Assembly (NCBI GenBank): GCA_002189035.1
Contig: NEEC01000023.1
Span: 186,001 to 250,000, forward strand
Reading direction: 5' to 3'
Length of the DNA: 64,000 bases
Source: Utricularia gibba
Taxonomy: Eukaryota; Streptophyta; Magnoliopsida; Lamiales; Lentibulariaceae
The notes under the pieces were generated by a model. The model did not search any database and was not told the DNA's origin. It saw nothing but the letters and a program-made list of their open reading frames with translations. The first letter of the stretch is position 1. Each line of letters starts with the position of its first letter. The translations under genes were made by a program, and so were the position numbers. Shown here piece after piece: positions 12,301 through 25,050 of the stretch.

Positions 12301-15300
12301 TACCATTCTGCTGCCAATACACAAATCCACCTCCCTTTGTACCATTTGCCGGTTCTGTCAATCTGGAAGCATACGGGCTACCAGATGAAACAATTAGAGC
12401 TGCTCCATCACCAACGAGTCCGGGAAAACTGACTGCATGGATTGAATCAGCTGGCATGATCTGCCAATTTTCCTTTTCCATTACCATTTTTAAAGCCTGC
12501 CACGCAATATCCATAAGTCTACTTGGACCAGAAAAAAAAAGTTCAAATAACACCCTCAGCATGTGGTAGAGAGTACAAATATGCCATATTTTTAAGTTCA
12601 ACTATGCCATATTTTTATCACATTAAAGCTGTTGAAAACAATGAAACCACTTCGTATTAGCAACGTTCATCCATATATATGGAGCAACATCAATGCTGAA
12701 TAGGACAAAGACTCACCATCAGTATTTTGTTGATGCAAGAAGGAAAAAAAAAACAACGGACTTCCAGCTAACTACAATATTAAACACTCACAAAAAATTA
12801 ACAATTCTAACTACTTGTGCATCTCACCACCTTAATGAAGATACTAACAATTCTCATTGGCCAAATTACAGATAACTCTTTAAAGTACAACCAAGCAGTT
12901 ACTCCGAGTTTTTAAAAATCAGAAACCAAAAGGCAAATTATTGCAACCTCCAATAAACATTTTTGGTGTTAAAGATAAAAATCCACTACCATTACAGCCA
13001 ATGGCAATACTACCTCCAACCCAGAAATTTCAGAAGCATGAGCTGAACCTAAATTTTACGAGAACGAGCATTCTATTTCAGTGACTAAAAAATAACCATT
13101 CATGCTACCAGCTAATAACAAAAAAATACATGCAATTTAAAGAACCGAAAGAAGTGTTGTTCTAGCAAATGCAGAAAAAGCAGAATCCCATACCGCTATC
13201 ATCAAATTTACCCATTAAGTGAAAGCGCAAACCCAGGTGAGAAAGACTTACAGACATATTCTGCCGGTGGAAAGAAGCAAAATAACTTTCACAAACAGAC
13301 CTAAGTTTCTGGCGGAAGTCAATAGCTTCTGTTCCACAAAATGCCTCCCCAGCAAGAATGAAGGTGCACAGATCTTCATATATTTTCAAAAATTGTTGAA
13401 CACTTGTAGAACAAACTGTAGATGAAGACAGCAAAACAGCGATACGACTTGTTGTAAGTTGCCAAAGATTCCTACGACCCCTCTGTAAGGAAAGTGAAAC
13501 AAATGCCACAGCATCTCTTCGCAGGGAAAACCAAGATGACCCACTACATGATGCTTCACTTCCAGTATCTCTTTCTTCAGAAGTACTGTTGGCATGGTCT
13601 TTAGTACAGTTCACCATACCAGAAGCAGATGGAACAGTTCTTAGTGGCATTTTACCAGTGGACGAAGCATGCCCTTCTTCACCTGATAGAGGATCAAATC
13701 CATCTTCAGCTGGAGAACTTGGAGAAGTTTCCATGACCCTATTATCCGATATCCCAGATGAAACTTGCTGCATCCAAAAACAGATTTTAATGAATATCAA
13801 GTTCTTCTCCTCTGTTATAATTCCAATAATGACAATGAATGATCTAGTAAAGCCATCAATAGAAAATGGGAATTCCTCCCCGCCATGCAGACCCATCACA
13901 GTCACCAAGCTATTTTAGATATAACATCTGAGTGAAGCAGCAAAATTATAGCTTACTTCCCTTTTAACAAGGCAATAGAAAACACTAGACTGCATCAAAT
14001 AAGAAAATGAAAACGCAAGAATTGCTGCTTCCACCAGCGTGTTTTGCCAAGCTACTATGGCATAATGTCGATAGTTATACACACATACCCTAAATAGCAT
14101 AGGCTTAAGAAGGTATGTGTGCCAAAAGATGGGCATGCTGATTCAAAAAGCAATATATATGATTAAGATTCCTCATTGCAAACACAGGAAAGAAGAGCTG
14201 GTGTTTTTCTCAAAGACTCACTTTGTTTTCTATTTGTAAGCTCATTATTGAATAATAAGAGCACATGAGCTTAAATAGAACAGCTAGTGTTGCCAACAAG
14301 CATTTCCTGAATTTCGACTCAGATACCCGAGCACATAAATCACTGTAAGTCAGCCTGCACCAAATATCAAAAGCATACAGAGAAATGCATATATTAACAC
14401 ATCCACTAACTGGAAAATAGGAGAAGTTGCACATAAGGATTAAAATATACAAACATCTGCACAAGATAGCACACACCTTGCTGTTTCAATCTTTGTATCG
14501 TGAAAATCCTGCACTGAATCAAACATCCTTAGTTCAACTGAATTTACATGTGTGAATGGTATCAAATGAAACATTACATCTACACTTGTGTTTAACTGCT
14601 TGCCAAACTAATCTTCAAAATGAACAAAAAGGGTCACCTCCTCCAATGAAGTCTTCAATGAAAAGTGACTTTCAGATATAACCTCCTGGATGAAGAAGCT
14701 TTGTAACTTTTCAGCTAGACCAGAAACATCACCAATTAAGGCATACGCATCAAGCACCTGCAGGAGATGAACAATACGGTGTCTTAAAAGAATAATTTTC
14801 TCATCAGCAAGGACCAGGACAATAAATGACATTTTTCTTTAGACATATGATTATGTATATAAGTGGAACATAACAGGAAATTACACAGAGTGCACTGAAA
14901 TCGAAAAAGAACAGAACAATTCGCATTTGGTCTTTCATGCGGAACAGAAAAATTCTTCATTTGGCCGTTCATAAAGATTCTTGGCATCATATAACATAAA
15001 CATGAACTTACAGTTACGTAGCCATCCTCCTTGAAGTCTTTGCAGATTTCTAGTAGTAGAAAATCCAGCTTTTGAAAAGTTTTTCCCAGCCAAGCCTACA
15101 AAACGAATTCAATCGCAGTTTTGAAGCAGTGATGATGCAAAGCATGAGAACACAAAATAAACATAAAATCAAATCCAAGTTGCACGTGTGCAAGCAAGTA
15201 AAAGGAACAATGAAAGCAAGTATTAAAAGTGGAAAAGAAAAACGAATTTCTGTAAGTAGAGTCCAATTCACCTCAGCACCACGGGTCAGATCTTGCACTG

Positions 15301-18241
15301 CATGAAGACCAGATAAAGAATCTAGAAGTTGAATATATTCCGGAAGTACTTGGAAAGCCTATCAATTTAGATTTAATGAATTTGGCATGCAAAATACAAA
15401 AAAAAAAAAAAAAAGATATGAACAAGTGGTTCAACCACATCTTGAAGAAATAAAACAAGGGGAGAGGAAGTTTCCCTAAAATACATAACAAACAACACCT
15501 CTGTGTATGTTTCCTGTTCGATACAAGTTTCAAGTGTAGCTTGCATGTTCACAGCATGATGAAGCTCTGCGAGTATAGTCAGCAGGTCCTGCAAGAAGCA
15601 TTAGGTTATTAGTGCCACAGAATAATATGAATATTGTCAACAAAAAACACATCATGCACATCATTTGCAGCACAAGATTACCGAAAGAGCCTGCTTTCTT
15701 TTGGACCGCTCATTGACAACAAGATCCCTAGAAACCTCATTCTTTGATGAGTTGAGGTGCCTTCGACCATTCTGCTCAAAACACATGATAATAGCAGCTT
15801 CAGTTTCATGGAATTTGAAAGTGGTAATGTTTTGAATGCAGATTGTTATAATGAACTTCATGAAATTTGAAAGTCATCATGATTTGAGAGCATGCCCTTC
15901 CTAAAGACACTCATCATAAGTTCTATCATCTACAAATTGAACAAATATTCTAAGGCAATAATGTTATGAGTCGTAATCCAAAACAGTACAAGGTTGTAAG
16001 AACAAATATTCATTCACATGAGCATGAGCAGCAGATCTATACATCAAACGTTCAGGTTTTTAATTAAAAATCATTATCAAAAAGACGCAACTTCAGTGAA
16101 CTGGCTAAGGTTGTGAACAAAAAAGTATGCAAAACTGTACTCAGTTCATATAGGTAAGGTAAAAGGATCACCTGCTTACCATGCATATAACTGTGGCAAT
16201 CTTCAAGTCCCTTTCCAACTCCCGCACCAAATTCATCCCTTCCACTACAAATACGCACAATATAAGCGGTAATCTGAAGAAGTTAAACTATACTGTGCAC
16301 AGGATTTAACAGAAAAAGAATTAAGACCACGAAAAAACGCAAGAATGGGTGTAAACGGCATTGAATCACTGATTTACACGAGTACACAAGCATTCACAGG
16401 GAAAAACAGACACATCACACACACGAATGAAACGCAATATCAGTCCTACAGCTACCACAAGCTGTTCATAGAAAATTTAGAGAAAAAAACCCAAATCTAA
16501 AGAAAAAATTCAACCACAACCTCTGCAGAACTACTGACCTGAACAAACCTTTACCAGAAGGATAATTTGAAAAACAGTGAATACGACAGTATATCTGGTA
16601 CATGATAATAAAATCATTCCAACATACAGCTTTTCTAAACATAAAGTGGAAAAATGTATAAAAACCTCACCCATTTCTTCATGATGTTCCATGACATGGC
16701 GTGATAAGCACTCAGAAATTCTATCCAGCTGTAATAGCCGAAGAGCAGCCTGTAGCAAAAGCAGTGCAGATAGAAAATTGAGCAACAAGGAACTTAATAA
16801 TATTTCAGAATAAAAAATCAGCATAAAACTCAGGGTAACCAACACAGAATGATGAAAACACAGAAACTCGATGACAAAGGATATAATACCTTCTCCTCAA
16901 GATGAGATAGTTCGTTTTCATCAGAAGGAACTTGTTCCAGGACGTACCTAATCGGATCAAAATCCTAAAAGGAAAGAAGTGGCAATAGATATTAATAATC
17001 GCAAGCCATGATACAAAGATATAAATCATGAACTTGATCATACAAGCTGTATCTGTCAAATATATGTAAATACAATTTCAAGGGGGAGGGGAAAATTCAC
17101 AAGTTCTACTCTGAACTCTCTAACGAGAAGAAAGCTAATTGTTCGAGTACAAATAATTATCTGCAAAAAGAATCATGGATCTCACAAAAACACAAAATTA
17201 CACATTGAGATTAGTTTCACCACAAGAACAAAAACATGGTGAGCTTTTCTATTACAAAGTTCAGCTATATGGATCGCAAGGATGTCATTCTTTAGAGTAG
17301 TTTTCGTGAAAAAAATACTGGGAAATGCAAACTTTTTTTATCATTAATGTAATGAATGTTTCTCATGATACAGTTACAAACTTTTCTTTCACACAATGCA
17401 GCATGCAATTCAAGTTGCAACATTTGAAATCCAAAGATCATTCATTGACAGAGCTGTTCAAGTGAAGCCTAATCAAGCAAAACTCTCCATCCAGCAGTAG
17501 TGTGTGAAGCAACAATCGTCGAGTAGAATATGAATATCTAAATATCTGAATCACTCAGTTTTTTAATAATAACCCAAAACCATATTGGATCAATATATCC
17601 TGGAGAAAAATAAACAACCTCCTCAAAGAATTCATGCTCGAGCTCATCAACATCTGGAGCTTTTGGGCTGCTACCATATATTGCACTCAACTCTTCAGAG
17701 CTTGTAGAAATATTCTGCCTTTGTTCTGGAGAAAGTCCAGCAAGAACACGGGCCACAGCTGCAGCAGCTGCTGCTCGTTCTGGAACCTGTGTCAATATGA
17801 AAAAATTAACTGCCGCAAAGATAAAACAGTGGCCCAGGGTAATGAAAAGGCATTTAACGCAAGTACATGTTACAAAGATCCAATCTCAATATTATAATTG
17901 CGATAGCACCACACTCACTCGGATGACTACTTCATACAACTGAACCCAAATTCAGTTAAAGAACTGCAAAGTACAAATTTCAGTACCTCGGGACGATCCG
18001 ACGAGTATGAAAGGAGACCAAGGGATCGAGCTGAGCGAACAGAACTGATGATCTTCTCGCCAACTCTGGACAAGTCCATTCCGCCTGTTTCCCGCGAGAA
18101 GAGCAGCGACCCTAGGAAAAAGTACCTCGACAATTCAAACCCACCGTCTCCCAAATCACGGACCCCGCCACTAGCGGCATTCAATAGCAAAAACGGACTG
18201 ATTGGGAACGGCAGAGTCAAAGGAGTATCTCCCGGCTGCAT
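9360..18241 (-). CDS. VPS50: VPS50/syndetin homologue (EARP tethering complex subunit)
   Basis: Subunit of the endosome-associated recycling protein (EARP/GARPII) complex, which tethers vesicles to recycling endosomes. Twenty-five coding exons in reading order: 18241-17987, 17786-17619, 16964-16890, 16749-16671, 16244-16180, 15771-15682, 15588-15499, 15358-15272, 15095-15012, 14757-14638, 14508-14477, 14354-14222, 13767-13252, 12496-12000, 11918-11855, 11783-11681, 11609-11437, 11212-11087, 10878-10808, 10440-10378, 10259-10187, 10040-9921, 9780-9703, 9623-9573, 9503-9360. All phases agree, giving about 1118 residues, close to the plant norm. N-terminus has MDLSRVGEKIISSVRSARSL, then the syndetin/Vps54-N coiled-coil region (residues about 150-420), an acidic variable linker (exons 13-14) and the conserved C-terminal DUF2451 region starting near GICQLFEMFFFFLYE. 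The start is the ATG at 18241; the codon three before it is GTG. Intron 19 carries a 21-base A run. The gene is intact. Confidence 0.92.
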
Positions 18242-19095
18242 TTCAATCACGCGCCGCCTGCCGAGACCGGACGATGCCGCCGCATTGTCGCCTCATCGGA
18301 TCGCTAGCATCTACCGGCGGTGATCGCATTCAAAATTTGGTATAAAACTTGGGTAAATTCAGGGGCTTCATCAGATAGATCTCCGCTTATCCCTGTTTAC
18401 AATTTGATCGCCAACATCAAAATCACAGCGACACTGGAATAGAAACGATAGGACGTTACGGAGGTGAACCAACAGTACAAGAAAACGGGCTGGAGATTCT
18501 CATGTAAAGTCCAGTGGGCCTGGGTTTGCTTGTTTATTGGACGCCCTACTTGGTCCGGGCCACTTTAAGCCCAATCAAAGACCCATAATCAGGATGTCCT
18601 AAGTCAAAACATATATTATAAACTCCATAAAAGCCATTTTAATATTTTTGGTCGATCAATTATTAAATTAAAAATTCCAAAATATAAGATAGACTAAATT
18701 CAATTTAAATATCAAACCATTTAGTCAACTTTAACCTCCATATTAACTCAAGATATAGATTAGGATCAATCGATTTATTTCAATTCATGATTTTATTAAC
18801 CAAGATTCAATTATATGATTTCACACAGATGAGCATTTTAGAATACATCTCCAATAATTATGAATCATTTATTTATTTGGCTAATTATAAGTTAATCAAT
18901 TGCTAATTACTCATAACCTTCTCCAGTGTGCTTCATTTTTCTTCACTGTCATCTCCCTACTCAAATGACACTTGGGAAATGAAATGAACCCCTTGATTAA
19001 ACTGTTCAAGACAAAAATTTCAAATCCCATAAGCTTAGTTGAAACTGATAGGGAAAAGGGAGGATGATTTACTACAGGATTAAGGGTACTGCTGC
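18242..19095. other. VPS50 upstream region and P2 3' flank
   Basis: 18242-18550 is the leader and promoter side of VPS50 on the minus strand, with a GGGCC-type motif near 18515-18560. The remainder to 19095 is AT-rich spacer and the 3' untranslated part of the P2 gene. No other gene is seen. Confidence 0.5.
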
Positions 19096-19882
19096 TTAAT
19101 CAAAGAGACTGAATCCCATGTCCTGCAACAACAAGCAATGGCAGCAGTCAGTATAGTTTCATATCATACACAAGCAAACTAAAAGATAGTGTTAGCAGTC
19201 GAGGTTCCAGGGAACTCACATCGTCAGATTCTTCCTTCTCTTCTACCTTCTCTTCTTTCTTCGGCTCAGCCGCAGCAGGAGCAGCAGCACCACTACCAGC
19301 ACCACCAACAGGAGCAACGGCAACCGCAGCACCACCCCCACCGGCAGGGACAGAGGCAAGCTTTTCTCGTCCAGCAGCAATTAGCTCAGTTATGTCCTTT
19401 CCCTTAACTTGGGACAGCAATAACTCAATCTTGTCATCATCCGATTCAGCCCCAACTGCATACACGTATTTCAACGAGAGCAACTATGTTATACCAAATT
19501 CCTGTGGAGTAGCGAAAGGTCTAGCAAAGAGAGTCTGACTCCCACTCAAGGATTCATGCAAACTACAAGGCGTATGACACAAAGGAAATGGCAGGTTTGC
19601 CTACATTTCGCTAACAATCCCAAGAAACTGCTTCAAACAGTGTAGTTAACAAGAGAGCCTAAATTCAAAGCATAATTCAATGCTACAAATTGAAAATACA
19701 AAAAGACAGAATTTAACGAAGCTAGATCGACCAGCAGTGGCTTTACCCTAAATGAACACGGAAACGAGCAAAGCAGTTGAAAAGGGAGAAGAACCTGAGG
19801 CCAATATATCTTTCACGTCCTCAGCCGATGGAGAGGTATTGCCACCGAGAACCGCCAACAAATACGCTGCAACCACCTTCAT
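19096..19882 (-). CDS. RPP2: Acidic ribosomal stalk protein P2
   Basis: Component of the 60S subunit lateral stalk; P1/P2 dimers recruit translational GTPases. Three exons: 19882-19795, 19455-19220 and 19122-19096, spliced GT-AG, giving 116 residues. The N-terminal helical dimerisation region begins MKVVAAYLLAVLGGN and contains the P2 signature SAEDVKDIL. An Ala/Gly-rich hinge and a Lys/Glu-rich run follow, and the universal tail SDDDMGFSLFD is spread over exons 2 and 3. The last exon codes only eight residues, so the unspliced frame loses the stalk tail. A longer untranslated leader with a possible further intron lies between 19883 and about 20100. Cytosolic, housekeeping. Confidence 0.95.
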
Positions 19883-20099
19883 TTCTACACAAAACAACCA
19901 AAATCCCACTGAAGTCAATTAACGGAACAGGGACAATCCGATCAAAGATCGCAAACAAATAAAAATCAATAACGTAAATCACTTGGGGTGCAGTACGAGA
20001 TTACTCTGAAAATTTCACGGCAACCGGAAAAGAAGAATTTCTGCAGAACGTGAATCCCAGCAGCCGGCGGAGCGCGCAAACGGAGCAAGTGTGGAATTT

Positions 20100-20190
20100 A
20101 TCCTTAGGGCTTGGGAACTGTGTCTTATTTACGAAAATAGCCTTATATTGGGCTGGGCTATCTCCCCGCCCACCCAAGTCGGCCCAAAAG
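20100..20190 (-). promoter_or_regulatory. Site II / telo-box-like promoter motifs of the P2 gene
   Basis: On the plus strand there are two overlapping TGGGCT motifs at 20149-20159 and GGCCCA at 20181-20186 (TGGGCC on the minus strand). A partial telo-box (GCCCTAAG on the minus strand) lies at about 20103-20110. Site II plus telo motifs are typical of plant ribosomal-protein promoters. Confidence 0.55.
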
Positions 20191-21035
20191 TGAGAGTTCC
20201 ATTAATTTCAAAATTACATTCTTAGAAAAGAATTTTTTATTTTTTTTGATAATTCAGCCAAAAAGTTGAAATAAAATAAGAGTTCACTCCATAACATAAA
20301 ATCCAATGCATGTCAGTATCCACTCTCTCCTTATATCATATTATATATTTTTATACTTGTAATTAATATATATTGTTTTAACGACTAATCGTTTCATCAT
20401 TTAGTGTCTGATTAGATGTCCAAGAAAAATGCAACAAATTTGCTAAATATGTATAATCCAATGATCCAATGGTTGAAATTAAGCCTCATTTGGTAAAGTT
20501 TCAAGAAAAAAAAATTCAAATAAATGCTATTTTTGGAGTAGTTACATTTTATAAGCATTCCAAAAATTACCTAAACAAGTAGAAAGATGCTTCAAAAGAA
20601 TTGAAACATTCCAAATTTTCCACTTTTTGAACACAAAAAAACATTTTTTAGAAAAAAAAAATATCAAATCATTTATTATTATTATTGGGGGGGAAAAAAA
20701 GACATTCCAACACAATACTAGTTATTAATATAAAAATCAAATAAATGGGAACATCAATATTTCATCTCTGGTTTTAATTGCTTTTATGAAGGGAAAGAAT
20801 ATCAAAGTTGGCTTGAAAATCCAACAAAATCATTCCCAAGAGTTAGTTTTTTCCCCACCCCAGTCCCTAGCTTCATCCCTAATCCACGTTTAGAAGCTAA
20901 AGTGCGCCCATTCCGGTTGATGTTTTTCCCACTCTATCAGTGTAGAGTCAGAACTACATTCTTCACTGCATCTTCCTCAGCCTTCTTGCTTCAGTTTTGC
21001 CTGAAAAGGGATCGAGATACAGCGTCAGAATTGCG
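20191..21035. other. AT-rich intergenic region and GT29 leader
   Basis: AT-rich spacer without a gene; about 20850-21035 is probably the leader of the glycosyltransferase. An alternative open frame from 20902 has no family features. Confidence 0.5.
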
Positions 21036-22088
21036 ATGGAACTCGGACATGCAGCAGCTACGATGCCCCGTGTCCAATACCTTCTCCTGCTGCTTCTTGT
21101 TCTGCTGGCAGCAGTCCTGGCCTTCCAGTTTGATCTCCTCCATCGCTGCTATGAGGCGCCAAGATCCGTGGACGGAGTGGTTTTACGTTACGCGGCGGTG
21201 GATCTCGACGAGCCCCGGCTGAGGGGAGAAATCGCTGCGCTGCTCAGGAAGGAGGAGTTCAACAGGGAGTTTAGTGTGAAGTGGAAGCCTTCTGCGGAGC
21301 TGGTGATGAGGTTTCGGAGGCATTTGAGTGATTGGGTGGAGAACAGGAGGTTCGATCCGCATGTGATGCTGGAGACGACGGAGATGTTGTTTCATGGACG
21401 GGACGGGAAATCCCGATTCCGGAGCTGCGCCGTGGTGGGAAACAGCGGGATCCTCTTGGACCAGGATCACGGCGCCTTCATCGACGCACACGAGATCGTC
21501 ATACGTCTGAACTACGCGCCGACGTGGGGGTTCGAGCGGCGCGTGGGGACGAAGACCAGCATCTCCTTCGTCAACAGCAACGTCCACCGCTCCTGCTGCG
21601 GGCTCCGATCCCTCCCGTTTTGCAATCCCTACAACCCGAACACCCTGACCGTCATGTACATCTGCCAGCCCATCCACTTCTTCGACTACCTCCGGTGCAA
21701 CTCGTCGGAGTATCCGGTGATCATCACCGACCCCAGATTCGACACGCTCTGCGCTCAACTCGTGAAGTACTATTCCTTGAAGCGGTTCGTGGAGAGTACA
21801 GGGAAGGATGTGAGCGAGTGGCCGGAGGCGCATGGCGGCAGGTGGTTTCACTACTCGTCGGGGATGCAGGCGGTGATGCTGGCAGTCGGGATTTGTGAGA
21901 AGGTGAGCGTTTTGGGGTTTGGGAAGGGGGGGAATGCGAAGCACCATTATCACGATGGTCAGAAGTCCGAGCTTTCACTTCATGACTTCGAAGCTGAGTA
22001 TGAGCTGTACCAAGATTTGAAGACGAAGCCATCGGAAATACCTTTCATTTCCGATAAGTTTCAGTTCCCTCTGTTCGATATCTATTAG
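21036..22088 (+). CDS. GT29 sialyltransferase-like protein (Golgi, GALT29A/SIA family)
   Basis: Intronless gene for a type II Golgi membrane protein of 350 residues. Plants lack typical sialic acid; characterised plant GT29 proteins act on arabinogalactan or pectic side chains, so galactosyltransferase-like activity is more likely than sialylation. Seen: short N-terminus, signal anchor at residues 15-31 (LLLLLLVLLAAVLAF), sialylmotif L at about 131-159 (CAVVGNSG, HEIVIRLN), a Cys-rich segment at 186-196, sialylmotif S at about 268-296 (WFHYSSGMQAVMLA, VSVLGFG) and the VS-type His in HHYHD at 303-307. The start is the first ATG in frame, at 21036; the frame extends to 20997 only through a TTG. 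The stem is short for the family. The local GC content is much higher than its surroundings, as expected for an intronless coding block. Which Arabidopsis member it matches best is unresolved. Confidence 0.85.
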   Translation: MELGHAAATMPRVQYLLLLLLVLLAAVLAFQFDLLHRCYEAPRSVDGVVLRYAAVDLDEPRLRGEIAALLRKEEFNREFSVKWKPSAELVMRFRRHLSDWVENRRFDPHVMLETTEMLFHGRDGKSRFRSCAVVGNSGILLDQDHGAFIDAHEIVIRLNYAPTWGFERRVGTKTSISFVNSNVHRSCCGLRSLPFCNPYNPNTLTVMYICQPIHFFDYLRCNSSEYPVIITDPRFDTLCAQLVKYYSLKRFVESTGKDVSEWPEAHGGRWFHYSSGMQAVMLAVGICEKVSVLGFGKGGNAKHHYHDGQKSELSLHDFEAEYELYQDLKTKPSEIPFISDKFQFPLFDIY

Positions 22089-22491
22089 TCCGGCTGTGTC
22101 CGTACATTATAATCCGATACTAATACAAAGTTTTGATCGCCTGCGATGGAGTCCACCGTATCTCTCAATATTTCAAAATATGCAAATTTCAAAATACAAT
22201 GGATACCATCTGAAATTAAGTCCCATTTTAAAATTTATATAAATACTTGTCATATAAATAAAATTGAAAAAGTATTTTTAATACATACATTTTTTCAAAT
22301 TTGTGTTTAATCAAATATAATATTTAATAGATATATTTGGAATATATAAAAAAAAGTTAAACTTACGTAATTAAAAAAATAAAATAATACATGTTTCATT
22401 AATTTTCACTACTATGAGTATAAATATTCAAATCTTCTATCTTCTCCTAAAAAATCACACAAGTTATATATTAAATTAAATAAATAAATAA

Positions 22492-22542
<51 letters not shown>

Positions 22543-23447
22543 GAACTCATTACCCAAAATAAATTGTAATTGTTTTAGATTACACCAAATGACACAAGAT
22601 CAAATCGAAGTACTTTTTAAATCAAAATTTTTTAATAAAAATAAAATAAATCTCTCGCATTATATCCATATTTTTGAAATCCTAGACTTTTTATTATTTT
22701 TTAAAATTTAAAAAAATAAAATTTTGAAATTAATAAAATTATATCTAAAATATGTAATCGGATATTCTATTAACCGCTGTAAACCGATTAACCGGTTTAA
22801 TTCGTCGATGAATCGACCTAGTTCAAAAACTAATTTGGGGAGACAGTTCACAATTGAACCTGATCTGGAAGAAGGAGCAGGGAGCATCACACTACGCCGC
22901 ATTTGATGTCCTCCACCAGTTTGCTCACATTTTCCGGCGAACTAAAGATCTAGACCATCGACTTGGGCGCAATAAACCGGATCTACGATACGAATATTCA
23001 AATTGAAAGCAATAATCAATGACTAGGAAGAAGAAGGCTACTTCCTGCAATGAGTTGCGGCATTCAAATTGTTGCAATAATGCCTGACCGCTTTTCTGGG
23101 AACCAGTCTTGCGGTTGGGGCGACTGTGCTGATTCCCGCCGGAACTACTCAAGGATGGGTTCGAATTTCAGGTTCTGAGATCTTGTGTTGTTCGCGTACT
23201 GATGAGGAAACTAAGCAAGGGAAAACTCAAGTAACTTCTTTGTGTGATTCAGACAGTAAACATGTATGGTCTGAAAAGCCATGAATCAAATTGGACAATG
23301 AGTCATTTATGAAAAGGAGCACCACCCCAACTAACAGTTCTGGCATCTGAACTACTCCATTAACTGCTCCATTGTTTGCTTGTCTGGGTATATATACCAA
23401 GGCTGGGGTGGGTCTCAACTTTGATGTGTGCAGGTTTCTCAGCTTCA
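22089..23447. other. AT-rich intergenic region
   Basis: Nothing coding is supported. It holds an ATAA/TA microsatellite and, at about 22740-23200, a less AT-rich stretch with no recognisable product. About 23380-23447 is the leader of the next gene. Confidence 0.55.
22475..22542. repeat. (ATAA)n-(TA)n microsatellite
   Basis: About five AAAT/AATA units run into roughly 23 uninterrupted TA dinucleotides. Confidence 0.95.
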
Positions 23448-24046
23448 ATGGCGACGACCCAGCTTCTGTTTGCGGCTGCTGCTTTCTTCACCGCAGCTTT
23501 AGCGTTTGGGGGTGCCCAGACTCAGCAGATCCAAAACCTCACCGGAGCCGTCGCATGCCTCGACTGCCCCCCTGCTACAGATCTCTCTGGTCAGTGATTC
23601 CGAGCTGCCATACACGAGATACCTCTGCATTCACCTGTTTCTCATTTTGTTTTCACGTCCGTTATGTCTCAGGAATTCAACTCCTCTTCAACTGCGAAAA
23701 CATCAAGAGGATATCGATGACATACACCGACAAAGACGGGAGCTTCACGGCCGAGCTTCCTTCCGACGGAGCGGCATCCCGCCACCACCCTTCCAACTGC
23801 AAGGCGAAGATCAGCGGAGGCCCGTACCATCTCTACGTCTCACCCTCAGACACATTGATCCCACTGAACGAGAAAGAAGGCCACTACGAAGCCTCGAAGC
23901 CTCTCTCTTTCTACAAATCGTGCCCCGATCAAGGAAACTGTGGAGCCAAAGACGTCGGCTTTGCTGCCGTTGATCTGCCGAGAGACAGAGGTTTCAACTC
24001 CGATGGCCCCTATGTCGCTTTGGTTCCCCTTGTGGGAATACCCTGA
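23448..24046 (+). CDS. Small secreted Pollen Ole e 1/extensin-like protein
   Basis: Two exons, 23448-23589 and 23673-24046, joined across an 83-base intron (CTCTCTG|GTCAGT ... GTCTCAG|GA), give 171 residues. A cleavable signal peptide at about 1-24 (LLFAAAAFFTAALAFGGAQ) sends it to the cell wall or apoplast. The mature part has the features of the Ole e 1-like fold: GAVACLDCP near the start, a second Cys in LFNCENI, then a beta-rich domain with HHPSNC, FYKSC and GNCGAK. Six Cys in the mature part can pair. The role is unknown; family members are wall-associated. The start is the ATG at 23448, because upstream sequence has no signal peptide in frame. Family call moderately sure. Confidence 0.7.
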
Positions 24047-25050
24047 GACTTCCCCTTCAAGAGAGGCTCATTTTAATAAACAATCACCCGTTCTCGAAAA
24101 ATTAAACTAGTATGGTAAAAATTCTGATTCATGCTATAAAAAGTATATCGTTTCGAAGTTCATTCTAAGTATTGGTGCTTAAGAGATGATTTTATATTAA
24201 TCTTTTACGGTACAATAAAGTGGTCAAGATGTTCGAAATAATGTAACTTTTAAAATAATTAAATAAATGAGCATGTTATCTATATTGATTATCAAACATA
24301 ATTATTTTAAATATTTTAAAGTTATATTAAATGAGTTTATATATTATTTAAAATGAAATGCTTATTAAAATAATTTAAAAACGAATGTAAAAGAATTAAA
24401 TTTATTGTTTTTTTGTTGGGAAAAATTCAAGAGGGTCCGTCCATTGATAGCCCGTTAAAAGCCCAACTGAATGCTCACCGGGGAGGATAAACAAAGCGAT
24501 GAAGCGAATCCAGGTCGTCTTCTACACATGTCCTCTGCTTTTCCTCTAGTGATTGCTTGAAAGGGGAGTGGTGAGTGCGCTTCTGGGGTTCTTCGCAGCG
24601 TCTGTCTTTCCGGGGAAGTGGCGTCGGCACTAACTTCGATAAGGAACCAGCTTCAGTCCTCCTCGCTTTTCAAAAAGAAGAAGAAAACATAAAGACGACG
24701 ATGCAGAGACTGACGTCGGCGCCACGTGATCGGTATCCCCGTCTTTCAAAAGTGAGAGCCTTCAGAACTGCATCTATCGCCTTCATTCCCTTTTCCTTCT
24801 CTTCACATCAGTAAAAAGCTGTTGTTTCAGTCTCTCTGCTTTCAATCTCAGAGTTGGGAAAAAAAACCTTGAATCCGATCCTGGGAGTGCCGGAGCTTTT
24901 TCCCCCTTTCATAACCGTCTTATTCTCTGTCGAATTGGGTAAGTTCCGATGGCTCTTCTTCTCTTCCCAACGGTAAAAAGATTCATTTTTCTTTTCCACT
25001 GGTTTCAGATCTATTGCGCATTTCCCAGATTCTGAGTCTTCTCCGATCAC
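24047..25050. other. Intergenic region and long leader of the next gene
   Basis: 24047-24420 is AT-rich spacer. From about 24480 the composition rises and is probably promoter plus 5' untranslated leader, possibly with an intron starting at GGGTAAGTT near 24938. Short open frames here show no family features. Confidence 0.45.

Noticed and set aside
20902-21222. 106-codon frame overlapping the GT29 start
   Set aside because: No recognisable feature; it overlaps the signal-anchor coding part of GT29 in another frame.
21183-21953. 256-codon open frame antisense to the GT29 gene
   Set aside because: It is a shadow of a GC-rich coding exon; the protein is Arg/His/Pro-rich without family motifs.
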